From: Hephaestia sp. MAHUQ-44
GTDB lineage: Bacteria > Pseudomonadota > Alphaproteobacteria > Sphingomonadales > Sphingomonadaceae
Direction of reading: 5' to 3'
Assembly: GCF_023806085.1 (NCBI RefSeq)
Contig: NZ_JAMSLX010000009.1
Coordinates: 1-64,000 of the forward strand
DNA: 64,000 nucleotides
The position numbers were made by a program, and so were the translations under genes. Positions 28,983-36,752 of the stretch are shown here, one piece after another (position 1 is the first letter of the stretch; each line of letters starts with the position of its first letter). Below the pieces are notes generated by a model. It was given only the letters and a program-made list of their open reading frames with translations, was not told the DNA's origin and made no database searches.

Positions 28983-30200
28983 ATGCGGCGGACCATGATG
29001 CTGGCGCTGGCCGGCGGTTTGATGCTCGCGGGGTGCCATCAGGCGCCCAGGACCGATGCTGAAGGCTTCGTCATCGATCCGGGCTTCGAACAGAAGCTCC
29101 AGCAGCAATTGCTCGATGCCAAACCTGGTGATGTGGTCGCGATCCCCGCGGGCAAATATGCGCTCACCCGCAGTCTTTCGCTCACGGCCGATGGCGTCAC
29201 CATCAAGGGCGCTGGCATGGACAAGACCGTGCTGTCGTTCGCGAAGCAGAATTCGGGCGCCGAGGGGCTGCTCGTCACCGGCGACGATTTCACGCTTCAG
29301 GATATCGCGCTGGAAGACACCAAGGGCGATGCGCTCAAGATCAACGGCACCAGGAACGCGGTGATGCGCCGCGTGCGCGCCGAATGGACCAGGGGGCCGA
29401 GCACCGACAACGGCGCCTATGGCCTCTATCCGGTGCAGGTCGAAAACGTGTTGATCGAGGAAAGCGTGGTGAAGGGCGCATCGGATGCCGGCATTTATGT
29501 CGGCCAGTCGACCAATATCATCGTCCGGAACAACCGCGCCGAGGGCAATGTCGCGGGGATCGAGATCGAGAATTCCACGGGGGCCGACGTCTACGGCAAC
29601 ACCGCCACGGGCAATACCGGCGGCATCCTGGTGTTCAACATGCCCGATCTGCCGGTGCCGGGCAGCAAGACGCGCGTCTACAGGAACACGATCACCGCCA
29701 ACAACCACGCCAATTTCGGTGCCAGGGGATCGGCGGTGTCCTCGGTGCCGGCGGGGTCGGGCGTGGTCATCAACGCCAATGACGATGTCGAGATTTTCGA
29801 TAACGAGATCGCCGACAACAAGACCGCGAACATCATCCTGTCGAGCTATTTTTCGACCGGCTTCGACACCCAGCGGGGGCGCAGCGCCGCCTATGATCCC
29901 TATCCGCAGAACATCTATATCGCGAACAATCGCTTTGCGGGCGGCGGCGACGATCCCGCCGATCAGTTCAAGCCGCTGATGGCGCTGGGCGGCGGCAAAT
30001 TGCCCGATGTGGTGTGGGACGGGTTTGTCGATCCCAAGGTCGCCGATGCGAAGATCTGCGTGCAGAATGGCGCGGCGAAGCTGCTCAACGTCGATGGCCC
30101 GCACCGCTTCAAGGGCGCGGCGATCGTCACGGCCGATTGCGCGCCCGCGCAACGGCTCGGCGCGGTCACGCTGCCGGCGGAGATGACGATCACCAAGTGA
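28983..30200 (+). CDS. Parallel beta-helix lipoprotein (paired family)
   Basis: 405 residues. Lipoprotein signal ending LMLAGC, then a right-handed beta-helix made of repeated NN/NI/VxxN turns (IIVRNNRAEGNVAGIEIENS, ADVYGNTATGNTGGILVF, VEIFDNEIADNKTANIIL), with a pectate-lyase-like rung pattern. From memory it matches the TIGR03805 type, which regularly occurs in a two-gene unit with the next gene's family. ATG at 28983 is better spaced from GGGAGAGG than the ATG at 28980. Its stop overlaps the GTG start of the cytochrome gene. Substrate unknown; such folds bind or cleave polysaccharide. Confidence 0.85.
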   Translation: MRRTMMLALAGGLMLAGCHQAPRTDAEGFVIDPGFEQKLQQQLLDAKPGDVVAIPAGKYALTRSLSLTADGVTIKGAGMDKTVLSFAKQNSGAEGLLVTGDDFTLQDIALEDTKGDALKINGTRNAVMRRVRAEWTRGPSTDNGAYGLYPVQVENVLIEESVVKGASDAGIYVGQSTNIIVRNNRAEGNVAGIEIENSTGADVYGNTATGNTGGILVFNMPDLPVPGSKTRVYRNTITANNHANFGARGSAVSSVPAGSGVVINANDDVEIFDNEIADNKTANIILSSYFSTGFDTQRGRSAAYDPYPQNIYIANNRFAGGGDDPADQFKPLMALGGGKLPDVVWDGFVDPKVADAKICVQNGAAKLLNVDGPHRFKGAAIVTADCAPAQRLGAVTLPAEMTITK

Positions 30201-31360
30201 CGCGCCTGTTCGTCCTTCTGTTCGGGCTGCTGCTCGTCGCGGGGTGCGCGCGTGCCCCCGATGCGGTGACCTTCCACGCCACCGACAATCCCGAAGACCT
30301 CGCCGATTGGGGGCTGTTCACGATTGAGGACAGGCGGATCACGCCGCACGCAGGCATGGTCACCTACGAACTGGCGACGCCGCTGTTCAGCGATTACGCG
30401 CAGAAATGGCGCACCGTGTTCGTCCCCCAGGGCGCCAGCGCGACCTACGATCCCACCGGGCCGTTCGACTTTCCCATCGGCTCGATCATCACCAAGACTT
30501 TCTATTTCTCGGTGCCCGCCGCGGCCGATCGGCCCGGCGCGAGCACCGAGGTGCTCAAGGTGACGCCCGCGACCTATCAGAATGGCGTTGCGGGGCTCGA
30601 TCTGGCGCACGTCCGGCTGATCGAGACGCGGCTGCTGGTGCGCCGCGCCGAGGGCTGGGTGGGGCTGCCCTATGTCTGGAACGCCGATCAGACCAAGGCG
30701 ACGCTCCAGCGCGCCGGGGCTGATGTGCCGCTGGCCTTGCGCGACGACGGTACGCGTACCGATTTCGTCTATTCGGTGCCCAACGCCAATCAATGCGCGG
30801 GCTGCCATACGCTCGATCATCGTACCCGCGCGGTCGAGCCGATCGGGCTTCAGGCGCGCCACCTCAACCGGACGTTTCCCGGTGCAGGCGGTACGATCAA
30901 CCAGCTCGAACGACTGGTCGCGCTGCATTATCTGACCGGGGTTCCCGCCGCGGGTATTCCGCGCGGCGCCGATTGGAGCGACACGGCCGCGCCGCTTGAT
31001 GCGCGCGCGCGCGCCTATCTCGATATCAATTGCGCGCATTGCCATTCGCGGACCGGCCCGGCGCGCGTGTCGGGGCTATGGCTCGACAGCGCCAATGCCG
31101 ATCCGCGCGCGCTGGGGGTGTGCAAGCCGCCGGTCGCCGCGGGCAAGGGCGCCGAAGGCCGCGCGTTCGATATCGTCCCCGGCGATGCGCGCGGTTCGAT
31201 CCTGTCGCACCGCATGGCGATCACCGATCCCGGCGCGATGATGCCCGAAACCGGCCGCAGCCTCACCCATAAGGAGGGCGTCGCGCTGATTGACGCGTGG
31301 ATCGACGCGCTTACCGGCGTGTGCCGCGTTGCCGACGCTCCCAAATTCGCGATGCGTTGA
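30197..31360 (+). CDS. SO2930-type diheme c-type cytochrome lipoprotein
   Basis: 387 residues from a GTG start overlapping the previous stop (GTGA). Lipobox LLVAGC, then an unclassified N-terminal domain, and two haem c sites CxxCH: CAGCH (about residue 200) and CAHCH (about 280). Likely distal Met ligands include those in GAMMPETGR. It resembles the HNE_0200/SO2930 family, partner of the beta-helix protein upstream. Both proteins are lipidated, so they probably act together in the periplasm or at the outer membrane, with electron transfer implied. Confidence 0.85.
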   Translation: MTRLFVLLFGLLLVAGCARAPDAVTFHATDNPEDLADWGLFTIEDRRITPHAGMVTYELATPLFSDYAQKWRTVFVPQGASATYDPTGPFDFPIGSIITKTFYFSVPAAADRPGASTEVLKVTPATYQNGVAGLDLAHVRLIETRLLVRRAEGWVGLPYVWNADQTKATLQRAGADVPLALRDDGTRTDFVYSVPNANQCAGCHTLDHRTRAVEPIGLQARHLNRTFPGAGGTINQLERLVALHYLTGVPAAGIPRGADWSDTAAPLDARARAYLDINCAHCHSRTGPARVSGLWLDSANADPRALGVCKPPVAAGKGAEGRAFDIVPGDARGSILSHRMAITDPGAMMPETGRSLTHKEGVALIDAWIDALTGVCRVADAPKFAMR

Positions 31361-31445
31361 AAGGCGGGCGTCGCGGCGGCTTTCGACGCCAGCCCGCGAC
31401 CGATGTTTCGTCATCTTGGAGGAAAAATGCTGAAATCCCCCCTTT

Positions 31446-31510
31446 CGTCATGCCTGTAAAAGCTGGCATCGTGCCGCCACCGCGAGACCCCCGCCTTCGC
31501 CGGGGTGACG
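31446..31510. repeat. Diverged CGTCATGCC-type intergenic repeat
   Basis: CGTCATGCCTGTAAAAGCTG GCAT at the left and CCCCCGCCTTCGCCGGGG TGACG at the right keep the two-hairpin plan of the REP-like units elsewhere but with different stems. It fills most of the 169-base gap before the MFS gene. Confidence 0.6.
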
Positions 31511-31529
31511 GTTTTTGGGGGGCGTAACG

Positions 31530-32786
31530 ATGCGCTCGACGCCGCTCCGTGCCCCACCTTCCCGCAGGCTCGTGCTCGCGATGCTGCTGCTGGTCTACAC
31601 CTTCAATTTCCTCGACCGGCAGTTGCTCGGCATCCTCGCGCAGCCGATCAAGGCCGATCTCGGGCTCAGCGACGCCCAGTTCGGCGCGATCGGCGGACTG
31701 GCCTTTGCGATCCTCTATTCGGTGCTCGGCGTGCCGCTGGCGCTGCTCGCCGACAAGACCAGCCGGTCGTGGGTGATCGCGGGCGCGCTCACGGTGTGGA
31801 GCGGCTTCACCGCCTTGTGCGGGGTCGCGAACCATTTCTGGTCCTTCTTCGTCTTCCGGCTGGGCGTCGGCGTCGGCGAGGCGGGCGGCGTCGCGCCGTC
31901 TTATGCGCTGATCGCCGATTATTTCCCGCCCGAACGACGCTCGCGCGCCTTGGCGATCTATTCACTCGGTATCCCGATCGGGCTCGCGGGCGGGGTGTTG
32001 CTCGGCGCGTATATCGCTGCGCTGGTCGAATGGCGCGCGGCCTTCGTCACGATGGGGATCGCCGGCATCGTGCTCGCGCCGATCTTCATTCTGGTGGTGC
32101 GCGATCTGCCGCGCCCGGCCAAGGCCGCCGCGCCGGAGGCGGTGCCGCTCAGCGCGGTGTTTCCGATGCTCGCGAAAAAGCCGAGCTTCTGGCTGATGTC
32201 GTTCGCCGCGGGGTGCAGTTCGCTGTGCGGTTACGGCCTCGCGCTGTGGACCCCGGCGGTGCTGATGCGCAGCTTTGGTTTCGATCTCATCACCACCGGC
32301 CAGTTCATGGGGTCGCTGCTGCTCGTCGGCGGAACGGCGGGAGTGTTCGCGGGCGGCTGGCTTGCCGACCGGCTCGGCGCGGCCGACAAGCGCTGGTATG
32401 CGCGGTTGCCGGCGATCGCCTGGCTGATCACCGCCCCCACCTTCGCCGCCGGGTTGCTGGTGCCGATGCCGGCCGCGTCGTGGGTGTTGCTGCTGATCCC
32501 CAACGCGCTCAACATCCTGTGGCTGGGGCCGGTGACCAACGCGGTCCAGCATCTGGTGCCGCAACGGATGCACGCGACCGCGAGCGCGAGCTTCCTGATG
32601 ATCAACAATCTGATCGGGCTCGGCATCGGGCCGATGCTGATGGGCGGGCTATCGGACTATTTCACCGCGAGCTACGGCGTGGATTCGCTGCGCAATGCCG
32701 TGATCCTGTGCCTCGGTTTCTATCTGATCGCGGCGTTGTTGATGATGCTGGCGATCCGGCCGCTTCAACGCGATTGGGTCGATTGA
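31530..32786 (+). CDS. MFS transporter, spinster-like
   Basis: 418 residues, twelve membrane helices. N-terminal YTFNFLDRQLLGILAQPIK and ADKTSRSWVIAGALTVWSG, then GVGEAGGVAPSYALIADYFP, are characteristic of spinster-type and related anion/organic-acid MFS permeases common in sphingomonads. ATG at 31530 follows a GGGGGG run. Substrate cannot be told from sequence; no catabolic neighbour gives a clue. Confidence 0.82.
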   Translation: MRSTPLRAPPSRRLVLAMLLLVYTFNFLDRQLLGILAQPIKADLGLSDAQFGAIGGLAFAILYSVLGVPLALLADKTSRSWVIAGALTVWSGFTALCGVANHFWSFFVFRLGVGVGEAGGVAPSYALIADYFPPERRSRALAIYSLGIPIGLAGGVLLGAYIAALVEWRAAFVTMGIAGIVLAPIFILVVRDLPRPAKAAAPEAVPLSAVFPMLAKKPSFWLMSFAAGCSSLCGYGLALWTPAVLMRSFGFDLITTGQFMGSLLLVGGTAGVFAGGWLADRLGAADKRWYARLPAIAWLITAPTFAAGLLVPMPAASWVLLLIPNALNILWLGPVTNAVQHLVPQRMHATASASFLMINNLIGLGIGPMLMGGLSDYFTASYGVDSLRNAVILCLGFYLIAALLMMLAIRPLQRDWVD

Positions 32787-32792
32787 GCGCGG

Positions 32793-32936
32793 TCAATCGG
32801 CAGGCGAATCGATGCGGTCGTCGGCGGCAGCGGGGCGGTCGCCGGCGCGTTCTTCCCGCGCGCGTCCCTTGCGGCGGCGCAGGTTCTCGCGCAACTGCCG
32901 GGCCAGCCGCGCGGCGCGATCGTCCTTTTTGGTCAT
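32793..32936 (-). CDS. 47-residue basic protein (conserved sphingomonad type)
   Basis: Translates as MTKKDDRAARLARQLRENLR then RRKGRAREE and an acidic/Ala tail ending DSPAD. The LARQLRENLRRRK pattern is found in short unnamed sphingomonad proteins. It converges on the MFS gene with a 6-base gap. Highly basic N-terminal half suggests nucleic-acid or ribosome contact, but this is only inference. Confidence 0.6.
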   Translation of the reverse strand: MTKKDDRAARLARQLRENLRRRKGRAREERAGDRPAAADDRIDSPAD

Positions 32937-33018
32937 GGCCGATGATTATGTCGCGGTGCGCACCTTGACAATCCCGGGGGCACGCGGCCATAGGCGCCGC
33001 TTCCCGACCGGGCCCCGT

Positions 33019-33093
<75 letters not shown>

Positions 33094-33415
33094 TTTTTCG
33101 AAGTAAGTTCAAGGGGTTACCACCGCCAATTTGGCGGAAGGTCCCCCGAAATGCCTCTGCGGAATCACTGCGGAATCACCGCGACGGAAGTTCTGGGGCG
33201 CGCCGGGGTACAATTTCCTTTTCAGTGATGCCTTGGGGAGACGCGAATGTTGCTAATTCGGCGGACACGGCCCGCCGAATCGCTCAGCGAACGGCGCCGC
33301 AGACGGTCACGCCAACTGGGGCGGACGTTGCTGCTTCAACTCAGCGTCAAATCGTCGCGCATAAACGAAGGCGATTTCCTCGGCGGGAATTTCATCGCCG
33401 CCACTCCATACGGCA

Positions 33416-33641
33416 GCGCCGGAAGGCGGGGACAGCGGCGGGCTGAAGGTGCCTCAAACCGAAGAGCCGAACTATTGGGAGTTTGCATATTTCGCCGCTG
33501 CGTCGGCATGACCTTCAGACCGCGGACATCGACGTCCTGTCGCGGTCGATGCGGCGAACGCTGCTGTTCCGCGCGATCGCAGCGTTCGTTTTCAACATCG
33601 GCGTCATCGCTTTCGCGATCAATGTCATGTGCAGTAGCTGA
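33416..33641 (+). pseudogene. DUF1345 membrane protein, frameshifted C-terminal remnant
   Basis: Reading across two single-base deletions near 33509 and 33517 restores GGLKVPQTEEPNYWEFAYFA, then AAASGMTFQTADIDVLSRSM and RRTLLFRAIAAFVFNIGVIA to a TGA at 33639. This matches the C-terminus of the DUF1345 family (YWxFxYF..MTFQ.xDxxV, then a last helix). The N-terminal part is not recognisable between the tRNA and here. It is a broken gene behind the tRNA. The rest of 33094-33415 shows no supported gene. Confidence 0.65.
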
Positions 33642-33762
33642 TCGGGCCACTCCAAAAGAGAAGCTTTGTGCGGCACAACGTATCGCCCTGCTGCCAATTA
33701 GGCCGGCAGCCGATGCGATTTCACCATGTCCATTTATGATTGCGTCATTCCGAATTCCATTA

Positions 33763-33921
33763 TCAGGCAGCGAGCTGATGTTCGGGATCGTCGAAGCGCC
33801 TCAACCCGGCGCGCACTTCGGCTTCGAGAGGATGCGGGACGCCTTGCCATCGCCCCCAGTCGAATATCGCGGCAAGCACCGAGAGTTGCACCATCGAGTC
33901 CGGATATTCGCTCGCCGTAAG
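33763..33921 (-). pseudogene. Unidentified coding remnant
   Basis: The minus strand reads TASEYPDSMVQLSVLAAIFD then WGRWQGVPHPLEAEVRAGLR and RFDDPEHQLAA before a stop at 33763. Composition and periodicity look coding, with no credible start codon in frame; a neighbouring frame upstream (MGDRMPDWIARRKDPDRSRQ, ending RHYGHRYVLP) may be its continuation after a one-base shift. Family not recognised. Confidence 0.35.
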
Positions 33922-34035
33922 GGGAGGACATAACGATGGCCGTAATGGCGAATGGTCGCTTCGGGGGCCTGTCGAGATCGATCAGGGTCTTTTCGGCGCG
34001 CGATCCAATCGGGCATTCGATCGCCCATGTCCGCG

Positions 34036-34542
34036 TCAGACCGTCGCCTCGGTGAAGGTGGTCGTTTCCGGTCCAGCCAGACCGTTCTTCTTGTATTCAG
34101 CGACCAGTTCTTCCTTGCGGGCACGGAGCTGGTCGCCGAGCGTATCCATGTCGAGTCCGGCATGACGGGCCTGGCTGAACATGCCTTCCATGCGCTGCTC
34201 TTCTTCCTGGACATGGTGCTCGATCTGCTCGGACAGCACCTTGACCTTGGCGTCATAGAATTCGTCGCTCGGCGTACCGGCCTCGATCTCGGCGATGAGC
34301 ACCTTGGCGCCGTCATGCTCGACATAGGCTTCCTTGAGCAGATCTTCCTCGACCTTGCCCTCGCAGGCCGGATAGAAGATCTCCTCCTCGATCTTCGCGT
34401 GGACGGTGAGTTCCTGACAGATCGTCAGCGCGATCTTCTGCTTGCGGCCGTCGCCGCTCGCCTTCTCGAATTGCTCGAATAACCCCTCGACCTTGCGGTG
34501 ATCGGATTTCAGAAGGGCGATCGCGTCTTGCTTGTCGGCCAT
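34036..34542 (-). CDS. Hemerythrin (HHE) domain protein
   Basis: 168 residues. A four-helix bundle with the diiron-binding pattern: DHRKVEGLFEQF, HAKIEEEIFYPAC, YVEHDGAKVLIAEIE and EQIEHHVQEEEQRM. Single-domain hemerythrins bind O2 or protect iron-sulfur clusters and respond to oxidative or nitrosative stress. ATG at 34542 has GAGGAG eight bases upstream. An EcfG-like promoter (34567-34592) predicts stress-responsive expression. Divergent from the PRC-barrel gene. Confidence 0.9.
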   Translation of the reverse strand: MADKQDAIALLKSDHRKVEGLFEQFEKASGDGRKQKIALTICQELTVHAKIEEEIFYPACEGKVEEDLLKEAYVEHDGAKVLIAEIEAGTPSDEFYDAKVKVLSEQIEHHVQEEEQRMEGMFSQARHAGLDMDTLGDQLRARKEELVAEYKKNGLAGPETTTFTEATV

Positions 34543-34566
34543 GTCAACTCTCCTCGATCGAGCCTG

Positions 34567-34592
34567 AACCTTCCGGGAAGCCGGTTCGTTCC
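34567..34592 (-). promoter_or_regulatory. EcfG-like general-stress promoter for the hemerythrin gene
   Basis: On the minus strand GGAAC (34592-34588) is followed after 17 bases by GGTT (34570-34567), close to the alphaproteobacterial EcfG consensus GGAAC-N16/17-CGTT. The start codon lies about 25 bases downstream, a normal short leader. Confidence 0.6.
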
Positions 34593-34681
34593 GATCGCGG
34601 CACTGTTGCGAGTCGTTAGCGGCGCCGGAGAAACGCATGTCCGACCATTTCTCCCAGCTCCCCCGTCGCGTGGACGTCTAG

Positions 34682-35293
34682 ATGGGAGCGGCCGCAACCT
34701 GGATCGCCCCCGTCGCGACGATGATCGCGGCGATGATGACCGCCGCCAACCTCGGCGTGCGCATCACCGGCTGGGGCTTCGTCGTCTTTGCCATCGGATC
34801 GGTCTGCTGGTCGATCGTCGGGATCGTCTCTCACCAGCCCCATCTGCTGGTGGCCAATGCGTTTCTGACCCTTGTGAACCTGATCGGCATCTGGCGCTGG
34901 CTCGGACGCCAGGCGCAGTATGAGAAGGGCGGCCGAAAGGCGGCCGCCAAAAGCATTAACGCCGCCGGTCCGGACTTGCTGCCGGTAGGCCAGCTCGCAG
35001 GAGCGAAGCTGATCGGGCGCGATGGGGAAGCGATCGGTGAAGTGATCGATGCGATGATGTCGAGGGACGGTCGCCTGACCTATCTGGTCGTCAGCGAAGG
35101 TGGTCTCGGCGGCGTCGGCGAGCGATTGCACGCCATCGACGTCAACGAAGTATCGTTCGAGGAAGCCGGGGTCGCCTGCGGTTTCGACGAACATGCGCTG
35201 TCGAGGCGGCAGCAGCTCACCTCCGATACCTGGCCGACCCGTACTAGGCTCGGCCGGGCGGCTGGCCAGGGCCCACCCATCGGCAAAGCATGA
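34682..35293 (+). CDS. Membrane protein with C-terminal PRC-barrel domain
   Basis: 203 residues. Two or three membrane helices in the first 75 residues (VATMIAAMMTAANLGVRITG, GFVVFAIGSVCWSIVGIV, LVANAFLTLVNLIGIWRWLG) precede a PRC-barrel domain at about 100-165 (LAGAKLIGRDGEAIGEVIDA, GRLTYLVVSEGGLG). PRC barrels serve as small protein- or RNA-contact modules in stress and photosynthetic proteins. The start at 34682 has no strong ribosome site; ATG at 34721 is the alternative. Confidence 0.78.
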   Translation: MGAAATWIAPVATMIAAMMTAANLGVRITGWGFVVFAIGSVCWSIVGIVSHQPHLLVANAFLTLVNLIGIWRWLGRQAQYEKGGRKAAAKSINAAGPDLLPVGQLAGAKLIGRDGEAIGEVIDAMMSRDGRLTYLVVSEGGLGGVGERLHAIDVNEVSFEEAGVACGFDEHALSRRQQLTSDTWPTRTRLGRAAGQGPPIGKA

Positions 35294-35324
35294 TGTCGAT
35301 CAGTCAGATATATCTCCCGACGCA

Positions 35325-35350
35325 GGAACAGGGGTCTCTGCTGCTTTGTT
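35325..35350 (+). promoter_or_regulatory. EcfG-like promoter for manganese catalase
   Basis: GGAAC at 35325-35329 and TGTT at 35347-35350 with 17 bases between, 29 bases before the catalase ATG. Matches the GGAAC-N16/17-CGTT general-stress consensus except one -10 base. Confidence 0.6.
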
Positions 35351-35378
35351 TATACCAGACCCTCGAGGAGCAATTCCC

Positions 35379-36338
35379 ATGTTCATGCATAACAAGACGC
35401 TGCAATATACCGTGCGCGTCGCCGATCCGAACCCGGCGCTCGCGTCGCTGATCCTCGAGCAGTTCGGCGGCGCCGACGGCGAGCTGGCCGCCGCGATGCG
35501 CTATTTCACGCAAGGGCTGGCCGAGGAGGATGCCGGGCGCAAGGATATGCTGCTCGACATCGCGACCGAGGAATTGAGCCACCTCGAAATCGTCGGCTCG
35601 ATCGTCGCGATGCTCAACAAGGGCGCCAAGGCGCAGCTTGCCGAGGCGGCGATGGAAGAGGCCGAGCTTTACATTTCGATGACCGCTGGCGGCAACAGCC
35701 ATACCCAATCGCTGCTGTTCGGCGGCGGTCCGTCGCTCACCAATTCGTCGGGCGTGCCGTTCAGCGGCGCCTATGTCGACAGCCGCGGTGATCCCAGCGC
35801 CGATCTGCGGTCGAACATCGCGGCGGAAGGGCGGGCCAAGATCATCTACGAGCGCCTGATCAATATCACCGACGATCCCGGCATCAAGGATGCGCTGGGC
35901 TTCCTGATGACGCGCGAGGTCGCGCACCAGAAGAGCTTCGAGAAGGCGCTCTATTCGATCAACGACAATTTCCCGACCGGCAAGCTGCCCGGTCTCGCGC
36001 CGTTTGCGAGCCTGTACGTCAACACCTCGCAAGGCGACGGCGATGTCGACGGCCCATGGAACAGCGGCGAGCAATGGGACCGCATCGACGATGTCGCGGC
36101 GGCCATTCCGCTTGATGGCGGCAATGGCCTCGCGACGGTCAAGCTGGGCAAGGACGACAAGGCGGTCGTCGCTGCGCTGGCGGCACGCACAGCCTCCGAC
36201 GCTTCGGCCAATCCGACCACCGGCGCGGACCTGGGCGCGGGCCCCGGCGCCGGCCGAATGTCGGACGAAGACATGGGCGGTGCGAAAGACATGCCGGAAG
36301 CCGCTGCGATGGCCGATGCCGAGACGGACCATGGTTAA
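35379..36338 (+). CDS. Manganese catalase
   Basis: 319 residues, non-haem dimanganese catalase that dismutates hydrogen peroxide. Metal ligands are visible in the ferritin-like bundle: a Glu within GGADGELAAAMRYFTQG, Glu/His in ATEELSHLEIVG, Glu in AAEGRAKIIYERL and Glu/His in TREVAHQKSFEKAL. The last 60 residues are a Gly/Ala/Asp-rich tail. ATG at 35379 has GAGGAG upstream; a longer frame is spurious. It overlaps the next small gene by 8 bases. Confidence 0.93.
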   Translation: MFMHNKTLQYTVRVADPNPALASLILEQFGGADGELAAAMRYFTQGLAEEDAGRKDMLLDIATEELSHLEIVGSIVAMLNKGAKAQLAEAAMEEAELYISMTAGGNSHTQSLLFGGGPSLTNSSGVPFSGAYVDSRGDPSADLRSNIAAEGRAKIIYERLINITDDPGIKDALGFLMTREVAHQKSFEKALYSINDNFPTGKLPGLAPFASLYVNTSQGDGDVDGPWNSGEQWDRIDDVAAAIPLDGGNGLATVKLGKDDKAVVAALAARTASDASANPTTGADLGAGPGAGRMSDEDMGGAKDMPEAAAMADAETDHG

Positions 36339-36642
36339 GCGATCAGGTGCGAGCGCCTGGAGCGCGCTTGCCTTGGACAGTTGGGCGCTGGGTTGGGAAG
36401 CGTCGACCGTCATCGGACTGCGCATGGCGAAAATCGGCCGTGGTGACGGCAGTGCGCTTGGGGAGGCATCGCTCATGGTATCCGAGAAGGTGTCGGCCGC
36501 GATCGAGTTGAACGCGGCACTACTGCGCAGGACTGCCGGGATGACGCCGCTGGCCGGTGCCCAGCACGCCGTTGGGCTGTATCGTAGAAAAGTGCGAGCA
36601 AACCGTCGACGTCTCGGCTTGCCCGTCGAGGGCAGACGATGA
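36331..36642 (+). CDS. Small conserved protein, phasin-like
   Basis: 103 residues with no membrane segment. The pattern (SALALDSWALGWEASTVIGL RMAKI, a later MVSEKVSAAIELNAALLRR, then a basic YRRKVRANRRRL) resembles short alphaproteobacterial proteins placed beside stress genes and sometimes annotated as phasin-like. The start overlaps the catalase stop by 8 bases, so the two are coupled. Function unknown. Confidence 0.6.
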   Translation: MVKRSGASAWSALALDSWALGWEASTVIGLRMAKIGRGDGSALGEASLMVSEKVSAAIELNAALLRRTAGMTPLAGAQHAVGLYRRKVRANRRRLGLPVEGRR

Positions 36643-36752
36643 AAGAAAGCCGCGCCGAACGAGCATAACGGCTGCGGACGGATCGATTCGAAACCGTCGC
36701 CTGCATCGCCTTGCTCCTAATTTCTAACCTATGTCGCTCGCGCGGCACGACA

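Noticed and set aside
33247..33933. 228-residue plus-strand ORF after the tRNA
   Set aside because: Composition is unlike coding sequence, it crosses the DUF1345 remnant out of frame, and no motif is seen.
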